64,000 bases of DNA from Arsenophonus apicola (GTDB lineage Bacteria > Pseudomonadota > Gammaproteobacteria > Enterobacterales > Enterobacteriaceae), in the NCBI RefSeq assembly GCF_020268605.1, contig NZ_CP084222.1:2232001-2296000 (forward strand), in the 5' to 3' direction. Positions 39,076 through 47,528 of the stretch are shown one piece after another. Within the stretch, counting starts at the first letter, position 1. Every line of letters starts with the position of its first letter. The position numbers and the translations under genes are program-made. Under the pieces are notes generated by a model that had not been told where the DNA came from, did not search any database, and saw only the letters and a program-made list of their open reading frames with translations.

Positions 39076-40295
39076 ATGAGTCACAATTACATTTTGAAAC
39101 AAATTGGTAATATTGATTTAGTTAAACAATTAAATAGTGCTGTGGTATATCGAATTATTGATCAGAATGGCCCTATTTCTCGAATTCAGATCTCAGAACA
39201 GAGCCAACTGGCGCCTGCTAGTGTAACCAAAATAACGCGCCAATTACTTGAGCGCGGCTTAATTAAAGAAGTCGCTCAACAAGCCTCCACCGGAGGTCGC
39301 CGACCCATTTCAATTATCTCTGAACATCACATTTTCATAGCATTGGCGTAAGATTAGGTCGTCGTGATTGTACATTAGCACTTTACGCCTTAAACGGCAA
39401 AATGCTTGCTGAAGCCCATTCACCATTACCCGAAACCGGCCAACAAGAAATAGAAAATCATTTAATCGCAGCTATTGAAAATTTCATTCAACAATATCAA
39501 CGTCCTAATCGCGAGTTGATTGCTATTTCAGTCATTTTACCGGGCTTAGTCAATCCTAAAGCAGGAATTGTCCATTATATGCCCCATATAAAAGTACATA
39601 ACTGGCAGTTACTGCGTAATCTGAAAGAGCATTTCAAAATGACCTGTTTTATCGGTCACGATATTCGTAGTTTTGCACTGGCAGAACATTATTTCGGTGC
39701 AACACAAAATTGCGCCGATTCAATTTTTGTACGCATCCATCATGGCGCTGGAGCAGGTGTGATTATGGGAGGTGAAATTTTATTGAACAACCGTTATAAC
39801 CTGGGTGAAGTCGGTCATATACAAATAGATCCATTAGGTGAGCGTTGTCATTGCGGTAACTTTGGTTGTCTGGAAACAATTGCAGCTAATAGCGCTATTG
39901 AAAATAGAATTAGGCAACAACTTGAACAAAATTATCCAAGCCAATTAAAACCCAATAATTGTTCTATTAAAGCAATTTGCCAGGCAGCAAATAAAAACGA
40001 TCCGTTAGCAATTGAAGTAATTAAACATGTAGGTCATCATCTTGGTAAAGCGATTGCCATTATTATTAACCTATTTAATCCACAAAAGGTTGTCATTGCA
40101 GGGGAAATCACAGCAGCCGAAAAAGTTCTCCTACCCGCCATGCAAAACTGTATCAAAACCCAAGCACTAAAAGATTTTCGTAATGATTTACCGATTGTTA
40201 CTTCACAACTGGTACATAATTCAGCTATCGGCGCTTTCGCATTAACTAAACGTGCTATGTTAAACGGCGAACTTTTGCAACATTTGCTTGAATAG
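39076..40295 (+). pseudogene. nagC: N-acetylglucosamine repressor NagC, frameshifted
   Basis: ROK-family repressor of the nag and related amino-sugar genes, released by GlcNAc-6-P. The first 87 codons are normal: QIGNIDLVKQLNSAVVYRII and the helix-turn-helix LAPASVTKITRQLLERGLI. At the T run 39332-39335 one T is missing, and the frame ends HHIFIALA-stop at 39351. Adding one T gives HHIFHSIGVRLGRRDCTLAL and runs intact to 40295, through the ROK zinc motif GERCHCGNFGCLETI. Corrected length is 406, exactly that of E. coli NagC. If real, the DNA-binding domain is separated from the effector domain and the nag genes would be derepressed; if not, it is a sequencing error. Confidence 0.88.
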
Positions 40296-40725
40296 CAATA
40301 ACGGTGTAATACATTGTTGGATATTTTTTACTAGCAGCAATATAAAAAATTTATGCTGCAAATAACATTTATCTATTAATTAAAAATTTTTAATACACAA
40401 TAGCAATTATTAATCGCTGCAAAAGTTGCAGCTTAGATATACAATATTATGCGCTAACTAATAAATTGCTCAATCAACATTAACTTTTTATCTCAATAAA
40501 TTAATAAATGCTTTTGGTTGTTAATGAAGATTATCACTATCATTGCAGTAAAAAGCATCGTTTATTTCATTAGCAAAAATGTCTTAACTTAATTAGTTTT
40601 TATATTTGCCATATCAAGCTATTATTATTTGGCGATAACACCGTTATTTTTTGTCGATTTTATCGACAAAATGATTACAAGCCAAACAAACAGATATTTT
40701 TCTGTGTAAATCGTAAAAAAATCAG
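40296..40725. other. nagC to tRNA-array intergenic region with two hairpins
   Basis: About 430 AT-rich bases without a gene. It holds two perfect inverted repeats: GCTGCAA/TTGCAGC at 40416-40432 (3-base loop) and TTTTGTCGAT/ATCGACAAAA at 40649-40671 (3-base loop). The first may end the nag transcript. The second lies about 55 bases before the tRNA promoter and has an A/T-tract on both sides, so it could be a terminator insulating the tRNA operon or a protein-binding site. Confidence 0.5.
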
Positions 40726-40754
40726 TTGACGACTCGGGGCGATATACGCATAAT
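40726..40754 (+). promoter_or_regulatory. Sigma-70 promoter of the tRNA array
   Basis: TTGACG (40726-40731) and CATAAT (40749-40754) are separated by exactly 17 bases. They are followed by the GC-rich discriminator GCGCCCCGC, typical of stringently controlled stable-RNA promoters. The first tRNA begins 37 bases after the -10 element. It is the clearest promoter in the window. Confidence 0.85.
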
Positions 40755-40791
40755 GCGCCCCGCAACGCCAATAAAGGTTGTGCAAAAAGAT

Positions 40792-40868
40792 GGCTACGTA
40801 GCTCAGCTGGTTAGAGCACAGCACTCATAATGCTGGGGTCACAGGTTCGATTCCCGTCGTAGCCACCA
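40792..40868 (+). tRNA. metT: tRNA-Met (CAT)
   Basis: 77 bases with encoded CCA. The acceptor stem GGCTACG pairs with CGTAGCC. The anticodon loop CTCATAA gives CAT, and GGTTCGATTCC is the T arm. It has elongator-type features and is first in the array, as E. coli metT is. Symbol assigned by synteny. Confidence 0.95.
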
Positions 40869-40874
40869 TAATTT

Positions 40875-40959
40875 GCGGGAGTGGCGAAATTGGTAGACGC
40901 ACCAGATTTAGGTTCTGGCGCCGCAAGGTGTGCGAGTTCAAGTCTCGCCTCCCGCACCA
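40875..40959 (+). tRNA. leuW: tRNA-Leu (TAG)
   Basis: 85 bases with encoded CCA and the long variable arm of class II tRNAs. The acceptor GCGGGAG pairs with CTCCCGC. The anticodon loop TTTAGGT gives TAG, reading CUN leucine codons. It is second in the array, matching E. coli leuW. Symbol by synteny. Confidence 0.95.
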
Positions 40960-40988
40960 TTCTTTATAAAAATAGTTTATATTCTTGT

Positions 40989-41063
40989 TGGGGTATCGCC
41001 AAGCGGTAAGGCACCAGGTTTTGATCCTGGCACTCCCTGGTTCGAATCCAGGTACCCCAGCCA
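40989..41063 (+). tRNA. glnU: tRNA-Gln (TTG), copy 1
   Basis: 75 bases with encoded CCA. The acceptor stem TGGGGTA pairs with TACCCCA. The anticodon loop TTTTGAT gives TTG, reading CAA (and CAG by wobble). It is almost identical to the next copy. Symbol by synteny with E. coli. Confidence 0.95.
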
Positions 41064-41099
41064 ATTTATAGATGTTAGTTAGTTTATCGTTTATTAAGT

Positions 41100-41174
41100 T
41101 GGGGTATCGCCAAGCGGTAAGGCACCAGGTTTTGATCCTGGCATTCCCAGGTTCGAATCCTGGTACCCCAGCCA
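41100..41174 (+). tRNA. glnW: tRNA-Gln (TTG), copy 2
   Basis: 75 bases with encoded CCA. It differs from copy 1 only in the variable/T-stem region (CATTCCCAGG versus CACTCCCTGG, with compensating TCCTGG versus TCCAGG). The anticodon is TTG. The paired changes show both copies are kept foldable. Symbol by synteny. Confidence 0.95.
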
Positions 41175-41212
41175 TATTATAAATTTCAACTATTATATCA
41201 ACTATCCCCGAT

Positions 41213-41287
41213 TGGGGTATCGCCAAGCGGTAAGGCACCGGATTCTGATTCCGGCATTCCCAGGTTCGAATCCTGGTACCCCAGCCA
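41213..41287 (+). tRNA. glnV: tRNA-Gln (CTG)
   Basis: 75 bases with encoded CCA. The anticodon stem CCGGA/TCCGG and loop TTCTGAT give anticodon CTG, reading CAG. It shares acceptor and T arms with the TTG copies. E. coli has a second Met tRNA and two CTG Gln genes at this end of the operon; here only one CTG copy is present. Confidence 0.95.
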
Positions 41288-41475
41288 TTGTTTGCAGTAA
41301 ATTTTGTAAACGCTAAAGCATTTAAACCTCAATAAATCAAAAATTGCACCTTAATACACCATTGGTTAAAAATAGTATGCCGCGTATAAAAGCTGTAAAA
41401 CCCGAAACAGTAAATACATACACTTCAGTTAACATGTGAGCTGTTAACTAAAGGAACACCGAAGAAGGTTTCAAA

Positions 41476-42159
41476 ATGAAAAGTGGATTAATTAAAGATA
41501 TTATTGAATGGGATATAGATAACTGGAAAAAATGTTTAAATTACTGGCCAAAAAACAGCGATATAAATCTTGATAACGCTTTAGTATTGGAGTTAGGCAG
41601 CAGAAATGGTGGGTTGTCATTATGGGCTGCAATGAATGGAGCAAACGTTATATGCTCCGATAAAGATGGACCTACTGATGATGCCAAACGAAAGCATAAA
41701 AAATATAGTGTTAGTCAATTAATACAATATAAAGAAGTGGATGTGCTAAAAATTCCATACGAAAATGAATTAGATGTCATCATGTCAAAATCCATACTAG
41801 GAGCACTAGGTTATGATGATAATATTACTAACCAAAAAATTGCCATATCTGAAATATATCGTGCGTTAAGAAAAGAGGGTGAATTTTGGTTCATAGAAAA
41901 TCTTATTGCATCACCATTACATCAGTTGATGAGAAAAAAATTTGTAAAATGGGGTGATAACTGGAGATATGTTTCAATAAATGAAATGATGTTATTTTTA
42001 AATCAATTCTCATCTGTAAAATATAAAACATTTGGGGTTACTTCATGTTTTGGAAGAAACGAAAAGCAACGAAAAATATTAAGTAAATTTGATGATGTCG
42101 TGGCAAAAATTACTCCAAATGATTGGAAATACATTATTGTTGGCGTTGCTACCAAGTAA
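41476..42159 (+). CDS. Class I SAM-dependent methyltransferase, accessory
   Basis: 227 residues with a Rossmann methyltransferase core. Motif I is LVLELGSRNGGLSLWAAMNG near residue 37, an acidic loop follows (VICSDKDGP), motif II/III is KEVDVLKIPYENELDVIMSK, and a motif-IV-like region is EIYRALRKEGEFWFIENLI. GAAGAAGG precedes the ATG by nine bases. The substrate is not evident. It lies just downstream of the tRNA array, a common island insertion place, is more AT-rich than its core neighbours by eye, and is followed by a broken acyltransferase fragment. A role in surface-glycan modification is possible but unproven. Confidence 0.8.
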   Translation: MKSGLIKDIIEWDIDNWKKCLNYWPKNSDINLDNALVLELGSRNGGLSLWAAMNGANVICSDKDGPTDDAKRKHKKYSVSQLIQYKEVDVLKIPYENELDVIMSKSILGALGYDDNITNQKIAISEIYRALRKEGEFWFIENLIASPLHQLMRKKFVKWGDNWRYVSINEMMLFLNQFSSVKYKTFGVTSCFGRNEKQRKILSKFDDVVAKITPNDWKYIIVGVATK

Positions 42160-42294
42160 AAGAAATATGTACTATAAATTACAAATAAATTAAAACGATA
42201 ATACAATAGCGTTAACAGCCATTAATTTTAATGGTTGTCGATCTAAAATCTGAGTTCAAACTTCCGTTATTTCTACTTTATTGATAAATCTTAG

Positions 42295-42570
42295 TTAAAA
42301 TGGCACTTTTGCTGTGACAAAAACGAAGTAATTTTCGATTATAATTTATTCAAAACTAATGGTGCTATAAAGGCAAAGTATAAAAATAAAGATATAATTG
42401 TTATTTCTATTTTAGATACACGTTGTGACAGAGATATTTGTTTAGCAAAAATTGATAATCATAATATACCTATCGTTTGGGACTATGGATACTTAACATT
42501 AGAAGGTTCTGAATTTATTTCTAATAGTATTATTTATCCTGTATTAAAAAATTATTATCTAATTAGTTAA
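42295..42570 (+). pseudogene. C-terminal remnant of an SGNH-type acyltransferase
   Basis: An open frame without a start codon (preceded by TAG at 42292) reads LKWHFCCDKNEVIFDYNLFK, then DIIVISILDTRCDRDICLAK and VWDYGYLTLEGSEFISNSII, to a TAA at 42568. The spacing of the Cys-containing DTRC/DIC segment and D-Y-G-Y-LT-x-EGSEFI matches the C-terminal end of SGNH domains in OafA/OafB-like surface-polysaccharide acetyltransferases, where an Asp and His of the triad lie in D..HLS..G. Here the His position reads Tyr. About 90 codons remain; the membrane part is absent. It is too short and startless for standard gene calling. Confidence 0.5.
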
Positions 42571-42628
42571 CTAAAGATGGCTCATTCAAATACCGATCGT
42601 ATCTTAAAACTTTTATTATATTAATTTG

Positions 42629-42693
42629 GGCTTTAAGCGGCTCAACCTCTAAAGGAGGTAGAGGTTAGCCTATACGGTTGAGAAAGCCTAACC
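42629..42693. ncRNA. Structured segment with mutually exclusive hairpins
   Basis: Fold A: GGCTCAACCTCTA (42639-42651) pairs with TAGAGGTTAGCC (42659-42670), with one bulge, around AAGGAGG. Fold B: GGTTGAGAAAGCC (42676-42688) pairs with GGCTTT (42629-42634) and CTCAACC (42641-42647), which would break fold A. A third option pairs GGTTAG (42663-42668) with CTAACC (42688-42693). Such overlapping complementarity is typical of attenuator-like RNAs or of hairpin-rich ends of IS200/IS605-type elements. No family is assigned. Confidence 0.4.
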
Positions 42694-42784
42694 ATATCCC
42701 CTTGGAAGCTAAATTAAAATATAAGACATCGATAGCAAATGTTTTTATAAATTAGTGAGTAGTGAGTAGATACATAATTAACAA

Positions 42785-42805
42785 CGCCGCTGAAAAACAG
42801 CGGCG
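42785..42805. terminator. GC-rich hairpin downstream of ubiF
   Basis: CGCCGCTG (42785-42792) and CAGCGGCG (42798-42805) form a perfect 8-base stem around AAAAA. On the minus strand it is followed by TTGTTAATTAT and lies about 290 bases past ubiF, so it may end that transcript. The rest of 42571-43097 holds no gene that I can support. Confidence 0.5.
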
Positions 42806-43097
42806 ATTTACTTCAAACGCATAAAATAAAAACATCAAAATAGGGCTATTAAAATCACACCAATATGATAGAAATAGTCAAAAATATATGCCAAGTTGAC
42901 TGCCAACACCAGTAAAAAACGATAACTTTATGAACAAAAACAAATAACTATATACAGTATAACACGTGATTCACAAAGAAATGACAAAAATGATGGTTTT
43001 TTGATCCGTCTCACAATTTAATTAATTTTGTCATGGTGTTAGTCTAAAAAAAAGATTTGACGATACCGCAGTCAAAAAAACCATAACTGTCTTTATT

Positions 43098-44279
43098 TCA
43101 TAAACCTAAAGCATATTTTAGTACCCTTTTCTTAACGCCATTTAGTCTTTGTACTAGCATTAAGGCTAAATTTCGGCCAGATTTTACAGCCGCTAATTGG
43201 GAACTAAACAGTGTATAGATAGTATCCATGCCTGCCTGCATCAATTTATTATCTAGCATTCTATCTTTTTGATAAATCAGCAAAGTGTTTTGGGCATAGC
43301 AAGGTAATAAATGCGCCTTGGCATCAATCAACACCTTTAATAGACTATCAACTTCACGGTAACCGAGATTTACGCCCTGCCCCGCAAGTGGGTTAATACT
43401 ATGAGCAGCATCGCCAATCAACGCTAGCCCTTCGTCAACATAACGATTAGCATGATGGCGGTTTAGTGGAAAACTACCTTTAGCAACTACTTGCAGTGAG
43501 CCAAGGCGAGCTGGAAAAGCTGACATAATTTCTTGCCTCAGTTGCTCCAAAGACATAGCTTGCAGTTGTCTAATTCGGGCAGGTTTATCATACCAAACCA
43601 AACAGGCCCAATGATCAAATAAAGGCAAAAATGCGCGCGGGCCAGAAGGAAAAAATTGTTGCCAAGTAATATCCTGTTGTGGTTGTTCCATCTTAACCGT
43701 AATAAGCAGACATGATTGACCATATTGCCAACCACTACTACCAATTCCAGCTAAAGAACGCACCTGTGAACGGGCACCATCAGCAGCAATAATTAAATTT
43801 GCCAAAAATTGCTGGTTGTTATTTAAGGTAATTTTCCACTGTTGATGGTGACGCTGCATTGCAACCAATTTGGCGGGGCATAGCAAGGTAAGATTGGGAT
43901 ATTGAGAAAATTGTTGCCATAATGCCAATTGCAAAATACGGTTTTCAACCATATAACCCAGTTCAGGTAAACCAAGGCTGTTTGCTTCAAACATCACATG
44001 GGCATTATCTCCTTCCCATGTTTCTAATCTTCGATAAGGCGCAACCCGCATCTTTAAAACACTATTCCACACCCCAAGTTGCTTAAGTAGATCCACGGAA
44101 GTACAACTTAGCGCTGAAACCCGTAAATCAGGCTGTGCTAACGGATCGAAAGGTGCAGGTTTAATATGTTCAATTAATAGGATCCGCCAACCTTCTTTGG
44201 CTAATCCAATTGCCATAGCTGCACCTATCATACCCGCACCAACGACGACAATGTCATAATTTTCATCTATTTTATTCAT
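43098..44279 (-). CDS. ubiF: 3-demethoxyubiquinol 3-hydroxylase UbiF
   Basis: FAD-dependent monooxygenase hydroxylating 2-octaprenyl-3-methyl-6-methoxy-1,4-benzoquinol in ubiquinone synthesis. 393 residues, near the E. coli 391. The dinucleotide fold YDIVVVGAGMIGAAMAIGLA is at the N-terminus. The second FAD motif is LIIAADGARSQVRSLAGI, and GLALIGDAAHSINPLAGQGVNLG is the FAD-ribose/hydroxylase signature. It is divergent from miaB, as in E. coli, and feeds the quinone pool used by the sdh complex. Confidence 0.93.
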   Translation of the reverse strand: MNKIDENYDIVVVGAGMIGAAMAIGLAKEGWRILLIEHIKPAPFDPLAQPDLRVSALSCTSVDLLKQLGVWNSVLKMRVAPYRRLETWEGDNAHVMFEANSLGLPELGYMVENRILQLALWQQFSQYPNLTLLCPAKLVAMQRHHQQWKITLNNNQQFLANLIIAADGARSQVRSLAGIGSSGWQYGQSCLLITVKMEQPQQDITWQQFFPSGPRAFLPLFDHWACLVWYDKPARIRQLQAMSLEQLRQEIMSAFPARLGSLQVVAKGSFPLNRHHANRYVDEGLALIGDAAHSINPLAGQGVNLGYREVDSLLKVLIDAKAHLLPCYAQNTLLIYQKDRMLDNKLMQAGMDTIYTLFSSQLAAVKSGRNLALMLVQRLNGVKKRVLKYALGL

Positions 44280-44470
44280 ATCATCTTAACTATCAATAGT
44301 TATCAATCTAATAGTAGGGCTAGTTTTTCTTAAGTCATTTACTAATAATCTATTCTACATACTGGTCAGCGATGCTCCAAACGAATACAATACATATCAA
44401 AATTTTCTAATTTAATACATAATGTTTTCAGTATGACAGATTTTGCTGCTGAAAACTTCGGATAGACAAA

Positions 44471-45901
44471 ATGTTGACGAATAAAAAACTATACATTAAA
44501 ACCTGGGGCTGCCAGATGAATGAATATGATTCATCAAAAATGGCTGACCTGCTCAACAGCACCCATGGATATCAATTAACAGAGATTGCCGAAGAAGCCG
44601 ATATTCTACTACTAAATACCTGCTCAATTCGTGAAAAAGCGCAAGAAAAAGTATTTCATCAATTAGGACGCTGGAAAAATTTAAAAGAGGTTAATCCTGA
44701 TATTATTATCGGAGTTGGTGGTTGTGTCGCTTCACAGGAGGGGGATTTCATTCGTCAACGTGCCCCTAGTGTTGATATCATTTTCGGCCCACAAACTTTG
44801 CATCGTCTACCAGAGATGATCAATCAAGTTAAAGGTACGCGTAGTCCAATTGTCGACATCAGTTTTCCAGAAATTGAAAAATTTGATCGATTACCGGAAC
44901 CTCGAGCAGAAGGCCCTTCCGCTTATGTTTCCATTATGGAAGGCTGCAATAAATACTGCTCATTTTGTGTCGTGCCTTACACGCGGGGTGAGGAGGTAAG
45001 CCGACCATGTGATGATGTTTTATTTGAAATCGCACAGTTAGCGGCGCAAGGAGTACGTGAAATTCACTTATTAGGTCAAAACGTTAATGCCTATCGTGGA
45101 GCAACTTTTGACGGTAACATTTGTTCATTTGCGGAATTATTACGTCTGGTTGCCGCCATTGATGGCGTTGATCGCATCCGTTTTACCACCAGTCATCCAA
45201 TTGAGTTTACCGACGATATTATCGCTGTCTATGAAGATACCCCTGAACTTGTTAGCTTCTTACATCTTCCCGTTCAAAGCGGCTCAGATCGTATTTTGAC
45301 AATGATGAAAAGATCACATACGGCCCTGGAGTATAAAAGTATTATCCGTAAATTACGTAAAGCACGACCTGATATTCTCATTAGTTCCGATTTTATTGTT
45401 GGTTTTCCTGGTGAAACAGAAGATGATTTTCAAAAAACCATGCAACTAATTGCTGATGTTAATTTTGATATGAGTTTTAGTTTTATCTACTCACCACGCC
45501 CGGGTACCCCTGCTGCTGATTTGCCTGATGATGTGAGTGAAGATGAAAAGAAACAGCGCCTCTATCTACTTCAGCAACGTATTAATCAGCAAGCAATGAA
45601 TTATAGCCGAACAATGTTGGGTAGCATTCAACGTATTCTGGTTGAAGGACCTTCCCGTAAAAATATTATGGAACTTTCTGGCCGCGCCGAAAATAATCGG
45701 GTGGTAAACTTTGAAGGTACACAAAATATGATCGGAAAGTTTGTCGATGTCGAAATTGTCGATGTCTATGCCAATTCTTTGCGCGGAAAGGTTGTCAAAA
45801 ATGAAGATAGCATGGCGTTAAGGAGCCAAGAATCACCCGAATCGGTTATTGCTCGGACACGTAAAGAAGATGATCTTGGTGTAGCAAATTACCAACCTTA
45901 A
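44471..45901 (+). CDS. miaB: tRNA-2-methylthio-N6-dimethylallyladenosine synthase MiaB
   Basis: Radical-SAM methylthiotransferase that adds the 2-methylthio group to i6A37 of tRNAs reading U-starting codons. 476 residues, E. coli 474. The N-terminal MTTase domain has Cys ligands in KTWGCQMNEYDS, LLLNTCSIREKA and GVGGCVASQEG. The radical-SAM cluster motif is GCNKYCSFCVVPYTRG. The C-terminal TRAM domain begins near residue 380 (VEGPSRKN). It is first of the miaB-ybeZYX-lnt run. Confidence 0.97.
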   Translation: MLTNKKLYIKTWGCQMNEYDSSKMADLLNSTHGYQLTEIAEEADILLLNTCSIREKAQEKVFHQLGRWKNLKEVNPDIIIGVGGCVASQEGDFIRQRAPSVDIIFGPQTLHRLPEMINQVKGTRSPIVDISFPEIEKFDRLPEPRAEGPSAYVSIMEGCNKYCSFCVVPYTRGEEVSRPCDDVLFEIAQLAAQGVREIHLLGQNVNAYRGATFDGNICSFAELLRLVAAIDGVDRIRFTTSHPIEFTDDIIAVYEDTPELVSFLHLPVQSGSDRILTMMKRSHTALEYKSIIRKLRKARPDILISSDFIVGFPGETEDDFQKTMQLIADVNFDMSFSFIYSPRPGTPAADLPDDVSEDEKKQRLYLLQQRINQQAMNYSRTMLGSIQRILVEGPSRKNIMELSGRAENNRVVNFEGTQNMIGKFVDVEIVDVYANSLRGKVVKNEDSMALRSQESPESVIARTRKEDDLGVANYQP

Positions 45902-45920
45902 TATTAAATAGAGAGACTCT

Positions 45921-46973
45921 GTGACCCCAAAAGATAATTCACACATTGCCACTAGCGAAATATTTTTAGAACCGGCTGATAATCAACGGTTAATTAGCCT
46001 TTGTGGGCCGTTCGATGATAATATAAAGCAATTGGAGCGCAGACTCGGTATTGAAATTAATCGTCGAAATAACCGTTTCAAACTAATTGGCAAACCACTT
46101 AATATCAACGCAGCTAGTAATGTTTTACGCCGTTTATATGTTGATACAGCCCCTATTCGTGGCATTATCCCTGACATTGTCCCTGAACAAATCCACTTAT
46201 CTATTATGGAAAGTAAATTTGTTGAACAATCAGTTGAAAATGTTGGCAATTACGATAAATTCATCAACATTAAAACCAAACGAGGCGCTATCAAACCACG
46301 CACAGCCAATCAGGCACAATATATTGCTAATATGCTTAGCCACGACATTACTTTCGGCATTGGTCCCGCCGGAACAGGTAAAACCTATCTCGCCGTTGCA
46401 GCTGCTGTTGATGCTTTAGAAAGACAAGAAATACGTCGAATCCTACTCACTCGCCCAGCTGTCGAGGCCGGTGAAAAACTTGGCTTTCTACCAGGTGATC
46501 TCAGTCAGAAAGTTGATCCTTATTTACGCCCTCTTTATGATGCCTTATTTGAAATGCTTGGTTTTGAAAAAGTAGAAAAATTGATTGAGCGCAATGTGAT
46601 TGAAGTCGCACCCTTAGCCTATATGCGAGGTCGTACCCTGAATGATGCTTTTATCATTCTTGATGAAAGCCAGAATACCACGATTGAACAGATGAAAATG
46701 TTTTTGACCCGTATCGGGTTTAACTCTAAAACCGTGATCACTGGAGATTTAACGCAAATTGATCTATCGCGTGGCCATAAATCAGGTTTACGCCACGCAA
46801 TTGAAGTACTTTCTGAAGTTAAAGAACTTAGCTTTAATTTCTTTCATAGTGATGATGTAGTACGTCATCCTATAGTGGCAAAAGTGGTTATTGCCTACGA
46901 AAATTGGGAAGCAAAAGAACAAGAACGCAAACAGTTACTTCGTCAACAAAAAGAGCCTTCAGGCGCTCTATAA
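45921..46973 (+). CDS. ybeZ: PhoH-like ATPase YbeZ
   Basis: PhoH-family NTPase that partners YbeY in rRNA processing and ribosome quality control. 350 residues from a GTG start (45921), with GAGAGA upstream. An N-terminal KH-like region (IEINRRNNRFKLIGKP) is followed by Walker A GIGPAGTGKTYLAVAA, RRILLTRPAVEAGEKLGFLP, Walker B DAFIILDESQNTTIEQM and ITGDLTQIDLSRG. It starts 19 bases after miaB and is followed by ybeY after 16 bases. Confidence 0.95.
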   Translation: MTPKDNSHIATSEIFLEPADNQRLISLCGPFDDNIKQLERRLGIEINRRNNRFKLIGKPLNINAASNVLRRLYVDTAPIRGIIPDIVPEQIHLSIMESKFVEQSVENVGNYDKFINIKTKRGAIKPRTANQAQYIANMLSHDITFGIGPAGTGKTYLAVAAAVDALERQEIRRILLTRPAVEAGEKLGFLPGDLSQKVDPYLRPLYDALFEMLGFEKVEKLIERNVIEVAPLAYMRGRTLNDAFIILDESQNTTIEQMKMFLTRIGFNSKTVITGDLTQIDLSRGHKSGLRHAIEVLSEVKELSFNFFHSDDVVRHPIVAKVVIAYENWEAKEQERKQLLRQQKEPSGAL

Positions 46974-46989
46974 AAAGGGAGATATTAGC

Positions 46990-47457
46990 TTGCAATCCGT
47001 TATTCTTGATCTCCAGCTTGCCTGTAGCGATCATCATGGCTTACCCGATGAAACGACATTCCAACATTGGCTTGAGTCTTTTCTGCCACAATTTCAAGCT
47101 GAAAGTGAAGTTACAATTCGTATTGTCGATATTACAGAAAGCCAATATTTAAATCTGACCTATCGAGGAAAAGATAAGCCAACAAATGTGCTATCCTTTC
47201 CATTTGAGGCATTAGATAATATTACATTACCCTTACTCGGTGATCTGGTTATTTGTCGTCAAGTAGTTGAAAAAGAAGCCATTGAACAACACAAAACCTT
47301 AGATGCTCACTGGGCGCATATGGTAATACATGGTTGTCTTCATCTACTAGGTTATGATCATCAGAATGACTTTGAGGCAGAAGAAATGGAGACAATAGAA
47401 ACTGAAATTATGCAAAAATTAGGTTATCCTGATCCTTATCAGCATGAAAAAGCGTGA
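46990..47457 (+). CDS. ybeY: Endoribonuclease YbeY
   Basis: Zinc endoribonuclease for 16S rRNA 3'-end maturation and ribosome quality control. 155 residues from a TTG start at 46990, chosen because AAAAGGGAGA lies just upstream and the protein then begins (M)QSVILDLQLACSDHHGLP like E. coli YbeY. An in-frame upstream extension lies inside ybeZ and is rejected. The metal site is MVIHGCLHLLGYDHQND, with three His, and NLTYRGKDKPTNVLSFPF is the conserved core. It lies between ybeZ and ybeX. Confidence 0.95.
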   Translation: MQSVILDLQLACSDHHGLPDETTFQHWLESFLPQFQAESEVTIRIVDITESQYLNLTYRGKDKPTNVLSFPFEALDNITLPLLGDLVICRQVVEKEAIEQHKTLDAHWAHMVIHGCLHLLGYDHQNDFEAEEMETIETEIMQKLGYPDPYQHEKA

Positions 47458-47528
47458 TCATAATGCTAATTTCATGCTAAACAATGTATGATACGATTAA
47501 CTACCGAGAGAAATATTAATAAAACGCC

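Noticed and set aside
40825..41238. 137-residue minus-strand open frame with repeated GVPGFEPG-like segments
   Set aside because: It is the antisense of the tRNA array; the repeats are the three Gln tRNAs. A well-known annotation artefact.
46891..46989. N-terminal extension of ybeY
   Set aside because: It lies inside ybeZ, has no ribosome-binding site and does not match the family N-terminus; the TTG at 46990 does.
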